Shown: positions 12,031 through 24,044 of the stretch, piece by piece
Layout of the letters: each line of letters starts with the position of its first letter
Position numbering within the stretch: position 1 is the stretch's first letter
Origin: Pezicula radicicola
Taxonomy: Eukaryota > Ascomycota > Leotiomycetes > Helotiales > Dermateaceae
Direction: 5' to 3'
DNA length: 64,000 nt
Assembly (NCBI GenBank): GCA_003008705.1
Contig: PDUO01000018.1
Location: forward strand, 336,630-400,629
Program-made: the position numbers and the translations under genes
The notes under the pieces: generated by a model
Database searches by the model: none
What the model was told of the DNA's origin: nothing
Seen by the model: the letters and a program-made list of their open reading frames with translations, nothing else

Positions 12031-12720
12031 TTGAGTTTGCAGAGGTGAGGATCGAATGCTTTTATGATTGATGAGGGGGCTCGCCTATGTATTATATTGT
12101 TTCTAAGTTACTAACGAGATACCTACATGGCAACTTGGATTAGAGTACCGAAATTTCAAGGTCTGAATTATCATGCCTTAATTGGCAGGTTGCCCAGCTT
12201 GCTTGAATAGCTCCGAAGTAATAATCTGGGTAAAATAGCATGTCTGAAGACAGAAGGTTTTATTTAGATGAATCGCTAGAATTTGTGATTCGGTTCCTTT
12301 CCTTTTCCTTTTTTTTTGAAACCTGGCTGAACCTCTAAGTATCTAATGCCTCTTCAATATGGAGGCTTGAAACTGATATATATATATATTCCTTATAGGG
12401 AATATGCTATAGGGTTAGAATACACTGTCTGGGCTGTTGTGTAACTTAATGGTCTGAAGGAAGCAAGGGGCACCCTCGCTTAGCAACCCGCTCCCCTTTT
12501 CTCAGTTCATCGCTTGTCTGTCTCAGTATCCATCTAACATTACAATACAGAAAGCCTTAGAATATAACGTGCTTTACCACTTCTTTCTTCTCTTTTATCG
12601 TTCTATGATACATAAAGGCTTGGCTAACTCCTCTTCCGCCTTTACACACAAAGTCTCGTCCCAAGTTCGACGATACTACTGCGAACAATTCATAAATCTC
12701 ATAACTTCATCAACCTAAAT
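12031..12720. other. Intergenic: 3' end and promoter
   Basis: There is no supported gene here. A short TA microsatellite occurs around 12377-12390, and C/T-rich leader-like sequence precedes the next ATG. Confidence 0.35.
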
Positions 12721-13229
12721 ATGTATTCCCGCGCAGGTGTAAAGGAGCAGGGAAACCCCTCCTCGACCTCGAATATCACAATGTCCTCTTGGCCTTCACT
12801 TAGTGGACAAATCTCCCGTCGTCTCTCTCCTACCTCTTCCAACGAATCGCAAACTTCGACTCCACGAACAACAGAAGCTCAAAGACGTTGGGACTATGAA
12901 CATAGACCTGAAGTTCTTAATCGCGGTACTTTTACTCCACCCTCCCTAACTTGGAGACGTCTGCTAAATTCAACACAACAGCATACGCGGAATTCAAAAC
13001 CGATTGGCCTGTAGCTGGCGCTATTCTAGCTGGTGGGTTTTCGTCTGTTGCGAATTGGAATTCTGGTGAGGCGGAACGGTATCGAGTTAGGGCTTATGAA
13101 ATTATTGAGACGGAGTTAAGAAGGGAGAAGGAGCTGGAGAAGATGAAGGTTAGGGAGTTGAGGAGGGATGCTGCTGTGGGTAAGGGGTGGGGTGGTTGGT
13201 GGAAGGGGTTAGTTTGGAGGAGGGTTTAG
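12721..13229 (+). CDS. Small uncharacterised protein
   Basis: Two frames must be joined. The likely model is exons 12721-12912 and 12957-13229 with a 44-nt intron (weak donor GTTCTT, branch-like CTAAC, acceptor TTGGAG), giving about 154 aa. The N-terminal third is Ser/Thr/Pro-rich. The C-terminal part has a small hydrophobic Gly/Ala stretch (WPVAGAILAGGFSSVANW), then a charged helix likely to form a coiled coil (ETELRREKELEKMKVREL) and a Gly/Trp-rich end. I do not recognise a family. The + strand turns from C/A/T-rich to G/T-rich near 13000, the same compositional switch seen in the hxn genes. The weak donor leaves the model uncertain. Confidence 0.45.
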
Positions 13230-13555
13230 CAGCGAGGAGTTGGAGGAGGGGAAAATTATGGGTGGCATTGTGTTGTGTTTCTTGTTTGGAATATAAGTAG
13301 CTCGGTTCTCTCTTATTACTCGCACTGTTAAAAGTGCTGATTTAGAGGCTCTAATAAGTTGGATTGTTAGTAGGTACAGTACTCTTTCATTTTAAATAAT
13401 TATCTACACCACTTGCTATTCTCTAGTAGCACCACAAATTATTCAGAAGATATTCAAGACATCAAGTCTCTATCGGAAACAAAGAGGCCCAAAAATCATA
13501 TAGAGAACCCAGATCTGGTCGGGAATCAAAGGAGTTAGAATCTCATGAGAAACAT

Positions 13556-13581
13556 CTACATATATATATATATATATGTAG
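13556..13581. repeat. 26-bp perfect AT palindrome
   Basis: An alternating TA tract flanked by CTACA on the left and TGTAG on the right makes a perfect inverted repeat that could extrude a cruciform. It lies in a 3' intergenic region. Confidence 0.6.
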
Positions 13582-13946
13582 GAAATGGATTTTACTTTTT
13601 CGACAGCCAGGATATTACTTGCCAAGTATGCAGTTGCTACTATGGGGCGAGTTGCTACCATTTTTCTAACCTACTTACAACTTAACGTAACATCACCATT
13701 GAGAAAACAGCATAATTCTACATCCAGAAACCAAAGCTCTGTTATTTATCGACCCATGACTTATACCAAAAGGCCAGAACCTAATATATGGCAATAAGAG
13801 AATAGCACTATCCCTGAATATTTCATCTATGACTACACACCTCAGGAACCTTACCTCATCACAGCCTTGATCCCAAGAAACCAGAGGCCCGCCTGGTTAT
13901 CATCACAAGTAACGCTAAGACATTAAAACGCCTCTAGTGGGATCTA

Positions 13947-16480
13947 TCCGGGAGAGGGTGGGCGACTGAGCTCTTCAATGCGATTGGATCGAGAGACTAG
14001 CCCATTGGCTAGAGCTTCACGGTCGATGGAGCAGAGTCTTTGAAGAAGTTGTTTTCGATAGCTTTCCGCTAGCTCAGTCCTGGTCCTTTCCCATTCGCTG
14101 CGAGGCCGGCTGTCGAATTCATCTCCTTGTCCTTTGTTACCCTGAAGCTTTTGAGCCTACCGAAATCAAAACCGGTACGATATTACTTCCTGGGGAAATG
14201 AGTCCATGTCCTTTGGGTTTCTGGCGAGCTTTCTTAGCGATATCCAAAGGCTGCTTGAGAAATCGTCAGGTGGGCTCGTCTCCGAATCATGCAAGAAAAG
14301 CACTGGTTTTCTATCTCTACAGCTTGTTGTTGCGGATTGTTAAGAAAAAGTGTATAGGATGACCTCCTAAGGGATTGATTTCTCCTGGGGTAGGAGACAC
14401 TGGCGTTCAAAGCGTTTCAAGTTGTACCGAAAATCGAGGATCAGCAGAGGACCACTTCAAACGATTTGGCCTGCTCTAAATTGTTAACTCTTTGACTGAA
14501 TCTTATTATTGGCCATCTATGTAAAGAAGAAAGAGGCTTGCGAGTGAGGAACTTCTGTCGGATGGCACTTGGAACTATACCAAGTAGCTTCAAGTCTCTG
14601 CAGGGGTCAACATCACAACACAACTACGACGAAGCTTTGTGGCCTTGAGGCTTTTGGCTGTTCCTCTCTCTGAAGGAATTTTTGCGACTTCTTCGTGATC
14701 GGACGAATAAGCACTGGGATGTTCTTGAAAATCCAAACGAAGCAACCAATAGCAAATAAACACATACGTCGCTAACTTTGGGTGTCGCTAACCAAGATCA
14801 TTGGTCTACTTGGGGACCCGACAACAAGTTCATAAGGTCATTGGAGAACCAATCCCGCGGGTTCGATTTGTCGATGTGCAACAAATTCTCGAAAATTATT
14901 GATCATGGGGTCACTTGATTACTGGAGGCGAGGGAAAGCTCGAAGTATAACCACATCTTTGGCCAATGAAGAGAGTCTACTCCTTTGCAGCTAACAGATT
15001 GGAAACAAAACTCCACATCATGCTATTTTGTAGTCAGGTACTGATGTTGAAGACATCATCTGAGGTGCCTCGACGCAAACACAGACGGCCAGATCTATGA
15101 GGAAAATGTTAACATGGCGTGTGCGATATTAAAAACAGTACCCTTGCACTCAATCAAATAATACTTAGTGCAGAAGAAAAAGGCGAGGCCTTGACATTTC
15201 TTTGTTGTTGATAGCCGCCTCTGTCAAAGCACTCGCGCTTCGCCGAGAGCTCATCGTGACAATCTCTTGGTGCCTTGAACTATCTCAAGAGATTATTTGA
15301 GTCCAAATTCAATGATTTAATTGTCCCTACCCTGGGAGGGTATCGCTGGCTAGAGATAGAGAGGTGTCTGAGAAAGCTGGAATCCAAACCTTATATGTTG
15401 TGTTCCTCGGCGATATAATACAAGTACAGGTGGGAAAGCCAGACGCGCGGTGACAAGGAATAAAGTTTGAATTCCCGTGCCCTTGAGTACAATATTGTCG
15501 CGTTGGCTAGAGGACGAGTGTATGTTCTCAAATGCCTGGGACGGTCTTTTGCCCTATTGAGGTCGGTGGTAAACACCAGATCCCTAGACCTGTATTCTCA
15601 ATCAAAACAAAATGCTGGTGGCGGTCAGCAGAGAGCTTAGCCTCGCAACCGACAAGAGGTCGACGCCACAGCTCCCTTGCTTGAACATTTCTTATGCTGT
15701 GTAAGCAAGCATAAACTCTGATCTTCCTCACTTCGCAAAGTAATTTATTTGAATTGTGCATTCCGGCATTCCGGCACTCTTTGGCAGAAGTTGGTCGTCT
15801 AACGCTTGCTGCGTCTACCTTATTATTTGGCCTCTCTGCAGTCACGCCTCTTCTAGACTTTATCTGAGGTAGTTCCAGTATACCCTCTGTTTCAGGTCGT
15901 GAGACATGGCTTAAAATCAGGGCTTGCACGAAGCAGGTACTTTACAATGTGGAAGTCATCATTGGTGTATGCAAGAGCACAAGAACACGATTAGGTTTGA
16001 ATATTGTCATACAAGGTCAGATGTTCTTGTAGTCTTTCAAGAAACCTCTGCTCTATCGTAGGGCATTGTGCTCTACAATGTGAAGCCAAATTTCTTGGTC
16101 GGCATTGTTGTGCCGGGAGATAGTCATCGCATCCGGCGCTCATCTAAGTCCACATGGCATCCCGCAATCCGCCCAAATTCGCCCGGTTTCCATTTCTGCA
16201 GGAGACCGAGAGATCCCTGTGAGGGATGCCCAACTTTGCATTCCTCTATTTTCTCCGGTGGTCCTTGTTTCAATCGCCTTGAAGGTATTCTTTACAACGA
16301 AAGCAAGGGAGAGTCTCGAATGTTTTCGGCCAACCGTCTAATTTTCACCAGGTCAACACAGGACTATGATCGACAGTTACTAACTTGCTCATTAGGTGTT
16401 TCCTCTCTCTCTAATGGGAATGAAGAAGTGGCTTCCAATCATTTCTGGTAGTAGACATCCCCTTTTAGATTGTGGTGCAA
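13947..16480 (-). pseudogene. Probable decayed gene, family not recognised
   Basis: No intact ORF exists, but the minus strand shows several protein-like open pieces in shifting frames. The last (about 14160-13947, ending TAG) is charged and helical: EWERTRTELAESYRKQLLQ, then SIDREALANGLVSRSNRIEEL. Before it lies a piece with DIAKKARQKPKGHGLISPG that is interrupted upstream by two TGA codons. Further upstream are a hydrophobic piece (FAIGCFVWIFKNIPVLIRP, near 14760-14700), RDLKLLGIVPSAIRQKFL (14600-14450), and EQRFLERLQEHLTLYDN plus NDDFHIVKYLLRASPDFK (16050-15930). Mixed frames and stops suggest inactivation by point changes and indels. Unrecognised introns or chance remain possible. It sits between the small unknown gene and the Ecl1 gene. 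Confidence 0.35.
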
Positions 16481-16713
16481 AATCAAGGCAATTGTCACGT
16501 CAGGACTCGCCCGTTCATACGAGCCTGCGTACAGGGTGAGTGTGCTCTCGGTCAAGTCCGCTGAGGTATAAGACATGGTTGAAGAAGTTCTATATGCTTC
16601 TCTGTTTGGTTTCGTTCAAGCACTCTCTTCCTAGGCTCCTTCCACCACACAATACTCCTTTGAATTACTCCACTCTTCTGCAAGCTATTTTACCTTCATT
16701 ATACAATATTACA

Positions 16714-17703
16714 ATGACGTGGTCGCCAGACTCCTGCCTCTCCTGCGACAAGATTTGTAATGGTTACGTCTTCTGCTCTGAAGCTTGTCGTGTCGCCGAT
16801 TTTGAGAAAGGATACGAGTATCCAAGTGCTACGACAACTGCTATGCTGTCTTTACTTCTCTCACGATCACCAAATTGCTGTCTTGATATACAATCGACAA
16901 CGTGCGCTTGTCACAATCATAACTCTCACCAACAACCCACGCCTGATTCTCAAATCCAACCCCAGATAAATACAAGCTTCGTGCCCTCATCACCCGAGCC
17001 TGTATTCAGACCTCAAAGTATCTACTCAGAAGACGGTTCAAGAGAAGCAAAACAGACGCTAAGGAGCCTTCTCGATGGCAAAGAGCCTAAGGCTCGGGAG
17101 ATCTCAAAACCATTGTCAAGCCAACTTCGAAACCCCATCAGCAACCCTTGGAGATCAAGTCAGGCCTCTTTAGATCCTAAAGAGATCCTCATGAAATACA
17201 ATAACACCAGCCTTATTGATACAATTTCGCCTATTGTCACTTCTCCTAAAAAGCCACATAATAGCCAGACCACTTCACTCACCGCTGACCAAGAGCAACA
17301 ACTAGTACGTAAAAAGCACTCCCTTCCATACTTAATTTTCGCGACTAACCCGTACTAGCATCAACCTCAAAATTCGCATAGAGCGAGCCCTCAGCCACGG
17401 AAACCACTTCTCACACAAGCCCTTCAACTTTCTTCAAACCATACCCAAGAACCAACACCCAAACTCCCAGCAACAACAGCAGCAATCTCATTTCCCTCTC
17501 TCCCCCACCACGATACCTCACTATTATCTTCACCAGAATCGTCAATGTATCCCTCGACAAGTATCAGGCCCACGGACTGGGAAGATGACTGGGAGGGTTC
17601 TCGAAATGATGCCAGGGGTAGTGAAATATTGCATTCGGAGTGCGGGTTGATCTGCCAGGTTGCTGATGGAAGTCTTTGTTTGGGGGGTGATTATTGGCGC
17701 TGA
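16714..17703 (+). CDS. Ecl1/2/3-type zinc-binding protein
   Basis: Exons 16714-17304 and 17359-17703; about 311 aa. The ATG at 16714 starts MTWSPDSC, placing the cysteine motif at the very N-terminus as in Ecl1 proteins; an upstream in-frame ATG (16540) would add an unlikely leader. Residues 7-30 read SCLSCDKICNGYVFCSEACR, a CxxC...CxxxC zinc-binding pattern. The rest is low-complexity, Ser/Pro/Gln-rich, with a weakly acidic DWEDDWEG segment near the end. In fission and budding yeast Ecl1 family proteins extend chronological lifespan and respond to nutrient (sulfur, zinc, amino acid) starvation. That role here is inferred from the motif only. The intron was placed by GTACGT donor and TAG acceptor, joining two frames exactly. 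Confidence 0.7.
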
Positions 17704-18055
17704 GCTAGAGGATGTTCTTTTCTGGATGGATGATCTGCGCATGAATTGGAGAGACTGAAGATACAGATTGAGTAAACTAAATTGAAACCTCGCTCTTGGC
17801 TTTAAAAGTTTGAAGCTTATGGTTTGTGCATGGTTTGATGCTTTTATGGGGAGCGTAATCTCATTTGCTTAGCTAGTTACGTTGAAATGCTTTCATTGAT
17901 ACGGAGGTATAGTCAGATAAGTCTATATCTATAGTGGTGACATGATCGCTTCGTAACCTTGTTACTTCGCTTAAATTTAACTTCACCCAAACCAAAGCAA
18001 AAAAATAATTCTCCGTGCACTAACAAACATAAAACCATTCCAACCCCTTACTTCG
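17704..18055. other. Convergent 3' flanks
   Basis: This gap lies between converging ends of the Ecl1-type gene and the MFS gene. No coding frame is supported. The right end is markedly A/C-rich, continuing into the MFS exon. Confidence 0.35.
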
Positions 18056-20338
18056 TTAAGTAAAGAACCTCCACTCAGGACTATCCTCCCCCTCGCTCAA
18101 CCTCTCCGTATCAACATAAACCCTCCCAGCACCACCACCAATACCCATCAGCCTATCCCTCCTCCGATTCTGCACCTTCATCCAACCCCCCAACCCCGCA
18201 ACAAGCACAATACAAGCAACATTACAAGCCGCAGTAACCACAAGCGTAGGCCTATACCCCGGAGCAAACTCAACCCTAAAAGTAGCCGCACTCAAAATAC
18301 CCGCCAAATTTCCCAAACCAACCAGAAAGCCCGTAGTAGCAGCCCTCGAATTCTCATCCAGATTATTATTATTATGCCAAGAATGTACTAGTACACTAGG
18401 GATATAAGAGCCTGCCGCCATCAGGAAACAAGCAAAGTATGCTATGTTTTTATGTGCGAGGACGTCGATTGAGGCTAGGATTATCATGCCTAGGAGAGAG
18501 AGTAGTAGGGAGAAGATTATGTGATAGGTTCGTTCTCGGAAATGGTCGGATGATTTGCAGATTGCTAGGAGGGTTATGAAACCTACTGCGTTGGGTGCTA
18601 CGGTCCAGAGGTTGGTTTTTATTGTTGAATAGCCGAGGCGGGCTACGATCTAGAAGTTTGTAAGTTAGAAACAGTTACGTCGCTTAAATATCTAGCCAAG
18701 AAAAGAAAGAAAGAAAATAAGAGAAGAGAAAACAGGAAGAACGGAAACGAGAGACGAAAGTGAGTCTTGCAAGAAGAATGATAAGGTAAGGTAACAAAAC
18801 ATACCTGCGGTAAAAAATTACTCGTCGTAGAAAAAGCAACCGGATAAGTAAAAGCAACAGCACACCAAACAAAAAACCGACCAGGTCTTTCCCTCCATCC
18901 CTTAAAAGCCATTCTCAAACTAAAACTAGACCCAACAACCCTACTACCATCTCTCAACATCCTCTTCTCCGCAACTCTCTTCTCTTCATCATTTAAAAAC
19001 CATGCTTCTGAAGGCGATGCAGGTAACCACCAAAATGCAATGATGCCTACTAGAACTGTCATACTTCCTTCTATTATGAACAGATATTTCCAGCCGGGGA
19101 TCGAGGAGGAGGTTATACGGAATACGCCGTAGGATATTAGACCGCTGAAGGCTGCTGCTAGGAGTGCGGATCCGAAGAATAGTGCTAGTCTGAAGCCGAG
19201 TTCCGGACGCGTGTAGAAGAGTGTTAGGTAGAATACTACGCCGGCGAAGAAACCGGCTTCGCAGGCTCTATGAGATTTGGGAGTTAAGATTTTTCTTGGA
19301 ATATTTTTTTTTTATAGATATTTTGGATATTTCTGTGTGTGTGTGTGATTGAGGATTGAAGGGGGACTGAGATGGGGACATAAATAAATACATACCCCAG
19401 AAAAAGACGAATAACCAACAAACCAGCGAAATTCTTAGCTGCACATTGAAGTAAAGCCAAGGACCCCCAAGTTACCATAACTATTAATTTCCCAAAACAT
19501 CAAGTCAGTAAAATCAAATCTTTCCAATTAGAAAAAATAAAGGTAGTATAGTACCCCTAAGAGTAATTTTTCTAAGATAAATGAAAGAAACCTAGATAGG
19601 AAAAAAGTAAAAGTTTTGTAAATATCGTGCATGTATGGGAAGTACTTGTACATACGTATAGGCAACATAACCCTCCCAGACCAAAGTTTAGTCAAGAGAT
19701 TAAGCGGTAAATCACACAGTCCAAAAGGTATATAAAAGAGTAGAATAAGTAAAGAATATTCATTTCCTTTGAAATGAAGATCCGTATCTATCCCATCTGT
19801 TTTGGCATTCCCGAGATTAGACTAAAAAATTTATTAAAACTTTTTGTCAGTTACGGGGATCTTCTAAAAAGGGCTTTTGGCTTCTGAGAGGAGAGGGGAA
19901 GAAAGATAGTGGGTAGAAGGAGATGTCATACTCGATCGACGGAGTTGAAGAAATACATCTACCCGAAAAGTAATTAGTGTAAGGCCCTTTTTTCTTTCTC
20001 CGGGTAGAGGTGTTGTGATGATTTGATTACTTACAAGTGACAAGAAAGGAAGAAGATAACAATCTAATTTCCAAACTATTAAATAAACATTTAAATCAGC
20101 TAAACCCCTTTACCCTCTCATCTCAAATCTCATCATCTAATAATAATAAAACAAACATACCATAAGAACGTTCAGAAACCCTATCAATCTGCAAAACTAC
20201 TACAGTTTGGCCCTCCTCCACTTTAGCGACATCAACATCAATCACATCACCAGTAGTAGCATCGTTAGCATCATTAGCTACAGAGATATCAGAATCTTTC
20301 TCTTTCTTTCCTTCCATTTCAATAGTATCAAGAATCAT
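18056..20338 (-). CDS. hxnP: MFS permease of the Dal5/Tna1 (anion:cation symporter) family, HxnP-like
   Basis: Seven exons: 20338-20161, 20075-20035, 19958-19932, 19821-19656, 19480-19396, 19267-18805, 18649-18056; about 517 aa. The two tiny exons (41 and 27 nt) restore the family hallmark: KLDCYLLPFLSLMYFFNSVDR, then SNLGNAKTDGIDTDL. Later blocks include the TM segments MVTWGSLALLQ, ARNFAG-like AAKNFAGLLVIRLFLG, EAGFFAGVVFYLT and WWLPASPSEAWFL, and the C-terminal half is complete. Dal5-family carriers import allantoate, nicotinate and similar anions; yeast Tna1 is the nicotinate permease. Position at the edge of the nicotinate cluster makes HxnP the natural match. The short leader before TM1 is acidic. 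Exons 6 and 7 each show a sharp A/C to G/T switch on the + strand. Confidence 0.75.
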
Positions 20339-20903
20339 GACTGCGACAGATTTAGAAAAGAAGAATGAATGAATGAACTTTTTGAGCTGATGTTGAGAAA
20401 TGGGTAATAGTGCCGGGATTCTTTTATCTTATATATATATTTAGACTCCGATGATGTTCATTATTGAATGTATGGAAGACGAACGTATGATGTATCGGGA
20501 CCGTTGCACAAACTTCCTGCAGCTTAATCAAGCTTACCTTATTTGATATCAGCATGTAGAAGCTTATCTTTAAATCAAGGTCTCGTACGACGATAGTATG
20601 CACCTGTATGGCAAAGAGGAATCGGAAGTGGGGGAGGAATTGTCGAGGAGGCAACTTTCGGCCAACCCCTTTCACATCCGCTTAAATTCCAGGTTCTGAA
20701 GAGAGCTGTGATCGGTGGGATGCATGCTTTGCACAATCTACTATTCTACTACCGTACCTGATGAGTAATACCATGTACCTTAATGATTTAGCACTGGCTA
20801 GTAGACATGCAACATCTTATTTATTTTTTTGGTGTATCCTAAGCGTGAATTGCTTATGCTATAACAAAGTATAGCATTTCTCGTATCTTCATAAATCCCA
20901 ACC
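20339..20903. promoter_or_regulatory. hxnP promoter and hxB 3' end
   Basis: No gene is seen. A GATAAG (GATA-factor) site lies at 20563-20568 on the minus strand-reading sense (CTTATC on +), about 225 bases upstream of the MFS start codon, with an ATATAT tract at 20432-20441. The right end is the 3' flank of hxB. Confidence 0.4.
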
Positions 20904-23399
20904 TCAATCAGAAGCTTCCACAACATCACCAACCCTAATATAAACCCTTTGCTTTGCACCCGACCCCGATGAAGATGGAACATGACACATGTGCTCACCA
21001 AAAAATACCTTATTGTCAAATCTCCGGGTCTTCGCCAAAGTTACAAAAGGCTCCTCATTACGCTGCGCAGTTTCCTGATCAACACAGACCATGGAACATC
21101 TCCGACAGCTACCGAGCATCTCAAATACCTGCCCAGTCTCGCCAACTCGAAGATAAGTCCATTTATCTTCGATATAGGGCACGGAGGTCGAGGGAGAGGA
21201 GGAAGCAATGACAATGTTGGACCGGAAGACTGAGGGATGAGCTGGCTTCCCATCTTTCTTTGAGATGAGTGAGTTAAGGAAGTCGAGGGAAGCGCGGGTT
21301 ATAATTAAGATTGGACTTTCATTTGAGAGCAGGATTGGCCGTGGTGAGCTACTTGGCGATGATGGGGGAGGTGAGGGGGGTGGAGTTGAAAATGAGCCCG
21401 GAACTGGGGTATAATCATCTTCTAAGCGACGTTTCCTGGGGAGTTGGTGTAATTGGAGGTGGGCTTTTGAATGCCTTGTACTTGGACCCGAGCCTCCTGC
21501 TGGAAAGCGTGCTAGATTGCAAGGAACACCAAGGGCAGAGGTGAAGAATTCGGTGATATGAGTAGAGTTGTAAGGATAAGCGTCTACGCTCTCGCTGCAG
21601 ACATTTGATGGCCGGGTTTTAATACTGTCAGGGCCTGAGAATAACGGTATGGATATTTGTTGCGATATTTCTCTGGGCTGCCCGTGTAATCGTACTCGTA
21701 GTAATCCTTCTTGGAGATCGATTTCTGGCCGGAGAAGAGTCATGCGGGGATATCGCTTCTGACTCAAAGCTTGGCCCGTTCCTGAATGAACAAGACACCA
21801 TTCCCTATCCCACGCCAATCCTTCTTCCTTAACCTCCCAGCGCATGTTTGAAGGTACTGACCAACCGCCACAACTTTTAATGGGATATACTGTGAGACTT
21901 TCAACATACAAACCCGGCCTATTCGTCAGTGGTGTATCTGTTTGCCTTAAGTCTTTCTCGGTTGATTGTTCGACATAGAACTCCCGCATAAAATTTATGA
22001 ACGTCATAACATCCGTCATGTTACTCATAGCTCCCAAACTGACACGAATAACTCCAGTTGGTTTACCTCCAACTCCTTCATTGTCGGTACCACATCGCTG
22101 ACCCGCAGAGAAATTCTTCTTCATTTCCCAAGGTTCAAGCTGTAAGTGATGTGCGATTCCACCGGGATTGCAGAGGCCTCCTGTTCGGAGATGTATGTTC
22201 TTGATAGACGCTACTTTTTCAACTTCGGAGTTTGGGACCCAAGTCCCATCGCTATTCTGTATGTTGAATGCAATGACGGGACCCTGAAGTCGTCTGTCAC
22301 TGTAAGGAAGTGTCAAGTTTGTATAAATCTTGCAAACCTGTCGACCATTACTATGCCGAAGCGAAGACAAGCCTCGATACAGCCTGTCAGCTAGAAAAGA
22401 AGTGTGTTTTGATATTTGCTCCATAGAACCATAAATTCTTTGATGGACATCGAAGGCATTATCAAGGGCTAAGATGTTATGTATAGGTAGTGTTCCATCT
22501 TCAAGTTGCTGATGGAGAGACTGCTCTCTTGGCAAATGCCATTGCTCCTGCAGGCAAGAAACCATCTCAACAGTTCCTCCCCCAAAGTATTGACGTTTGG
22601 TCAAAGCATGACCGGCAGACTTTCGCACTATTAGTGCACCTAAGTCTGGAAACCCAAATATTTTATAGAAGCTTAATGCAGTGAAGTCTGGAGCTTGTTC
22701 CGACCTACTTAGATCTAACGGTGATGTAGATACTAACGCAGCAGCATCAAGTAATGTGTATATATTTCTTTTCGTTTGTCGAACTTGATGTGCCCATGAC
22801 ATAGGTAACCGACGCCCATTCATATTTGACTGCGCCGGATAAGCAAAGAGACCAGGTCTTTCGGCTGTAGCCTCACTTTCCACCTCCCGAGCTGTGAGCC
22901 ATTGCTCAACCGCCTCATCTGATTCAAGACATTGACTTCGGGCAGCGCACTCTCTCACCCCAACTAAACTTGTATGGGAGTCTCGATGATAGCTGTAGGA
23001 AAAGCCCTTCTCGTGAGCCCTGAAGCCTTCCAGAACCAGCTTGATAGCAGCGGTGGCGTTTGCCACGAAAACCAAGTCAAATTCGTCTGGGTCAGCTTTG
23101 AAGAACTGTAATGCCCGAAGCCGTACATCGTCAGCCCGCTTAGTAGCTAAAATAGACGAAGCTGAGCCCGAATGGGGATTCCCATACAAGCCCGATATCA
23201 TAGAAGTAGCGAAGTTCTCAACCAGAGACATTGCATAGAGCGTGGTACCCGAGTGGTCGAGGTATGTTGCCCCTGTAGTCAATTCTCAGCACATGTTCTA
23301 TCATATCACTCTGGAAGAAGATATACCTTGGAGCATAGGATACTCGGCCTCCCGGATAGCATCGATATCGTCGTTGTAGACATGGTCAGCATCAGACAT
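20904..23399 (-). CDS. hxB: Molybdenum cofactor sulfurase (HxB-like)
   Basis: Exons 23399-23327 and 23272-20904; about 813 aa. The start chosen is MSDADHVYNDD; an in-frame ATG at 23480 is possible. The enzyme adds the terminal sulfur to the Mo cofactor of xanthine-dehydrogenase-type hydroxylases and aldehyde oxidases. The N-terminal NifS-like, PLP-dependent cysteine desulfurase begins with GATYLDHSGTTLYA, carries GNPHSGSASS, the PLP lysine in LSFYKIFGFPDLGALIV, and the sulfur-carrying Cys in RTGGLCNPGG. The C-terminal MOSC region starts at VESLTVYPIKSCGGW, with the substrate-facing WDREW and LARFPAGG segments, and ends GSCRRCSMVCVD. Its likely partner, HxnS, lies 10 kb away in the same cluster. 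Two GATAAG sites occur upstream (23851, 23943). It probably also serves HxA elsewhere in the genome. Confidence 0.88.
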
Positions 23400-24044
23400 C
23401 TCGGAGCACGTGATGCAATTGAAGGTGGCACTGTTGACGCCGTACACACTCTCTGGTGCTTGGTTGTCACTCAATATCATCAATGAGGGTTGGAAACACA
23501 GTGTCCATCACCTGATGAGATATTGGTAAGCTGTCCAACATGAAAATGTCAGATCTCAGTTGGCGTTGTTTGCTCTTTCTTTGTGGAGGAGGTGAAGTCA
23601 AAGCAAGTGGGGCAAAATGGTGAGAGTGACGGCCGGCTCCGATGGAATGCGATGGGCTGGGGATGGGGGATGGTCCCTTGCAGTCTTTCGCCTAACACAG
23701 TAAAGCCTGCCAAGAGTGGGCGATTGCAAATCAGAGTGGGGGAGGGGTAAAGAAGCGAGTGCCCGATAAAGCCCCCCTTTTCACTAATGTCGGCCCTGCA
23801 GTAGCTCAACTTCGGTATACCCTACAACACAATCAAATTATTCAGGAGTTGATAAGTGTGCCAGAATACGATAACCCTGTAAAATTGCTGCCCTGATGGT
23901 CTTTGGCCTTTCTCAGATATGATACTTTAGATTAGTAGCATTGATAAGACAAAGGAAGGAAAGGTCGGTTCAAAGAAAGATACCTGGAACTTGCAAAGAA
24001 GCGAGAAAACAGTTAGTTTATTTAGGGAAATATTACAGAACACT
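23400..24044. promoter_or_regulatory. hxB upstream region / hxnM 3' end
   Basis: No gene is supported. The frame 23549-23809 has no protein-like pattern. GATAAG sites lie at 23851-23856 and 23943-23948, which fits nitrogen control by a GATA factor, though such sites also arise by chance. Confidence 0.35.

Larger units (their letters stand above)
13230..16713. other. Long gap before the Ecl1 gene
   Basis: Apart from the probable pseudogene and the AT palindrome, I see no supported gene in these ~3.5 kb. The last ~200 bases before 16714 are probably the 5' leader of the Ecl1-type gene. Small plus-strand frames at 16068-16451 have no protein-like pattern. Confidence 0.35.

Noticed and set aside
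9352..13581. TA microsatellites as functional elements
   Set aside because: Simple alternating TA runs are common in fungal intergenic DNA; only the long perfect palindrome at 13556 was kept.
15528..15929. 133-aa open frame on the minus strand
   Set aside because: Composition is not protein-like, it lacks recognisable motifs, and it lies in the mixed-frame decayed region.
16068..16451. 127-aa open frame on the plus strand
   Set aside because: No motif or hydrophobic pattern, and it overlaps minus-strand pieces of the probable pseudogene.
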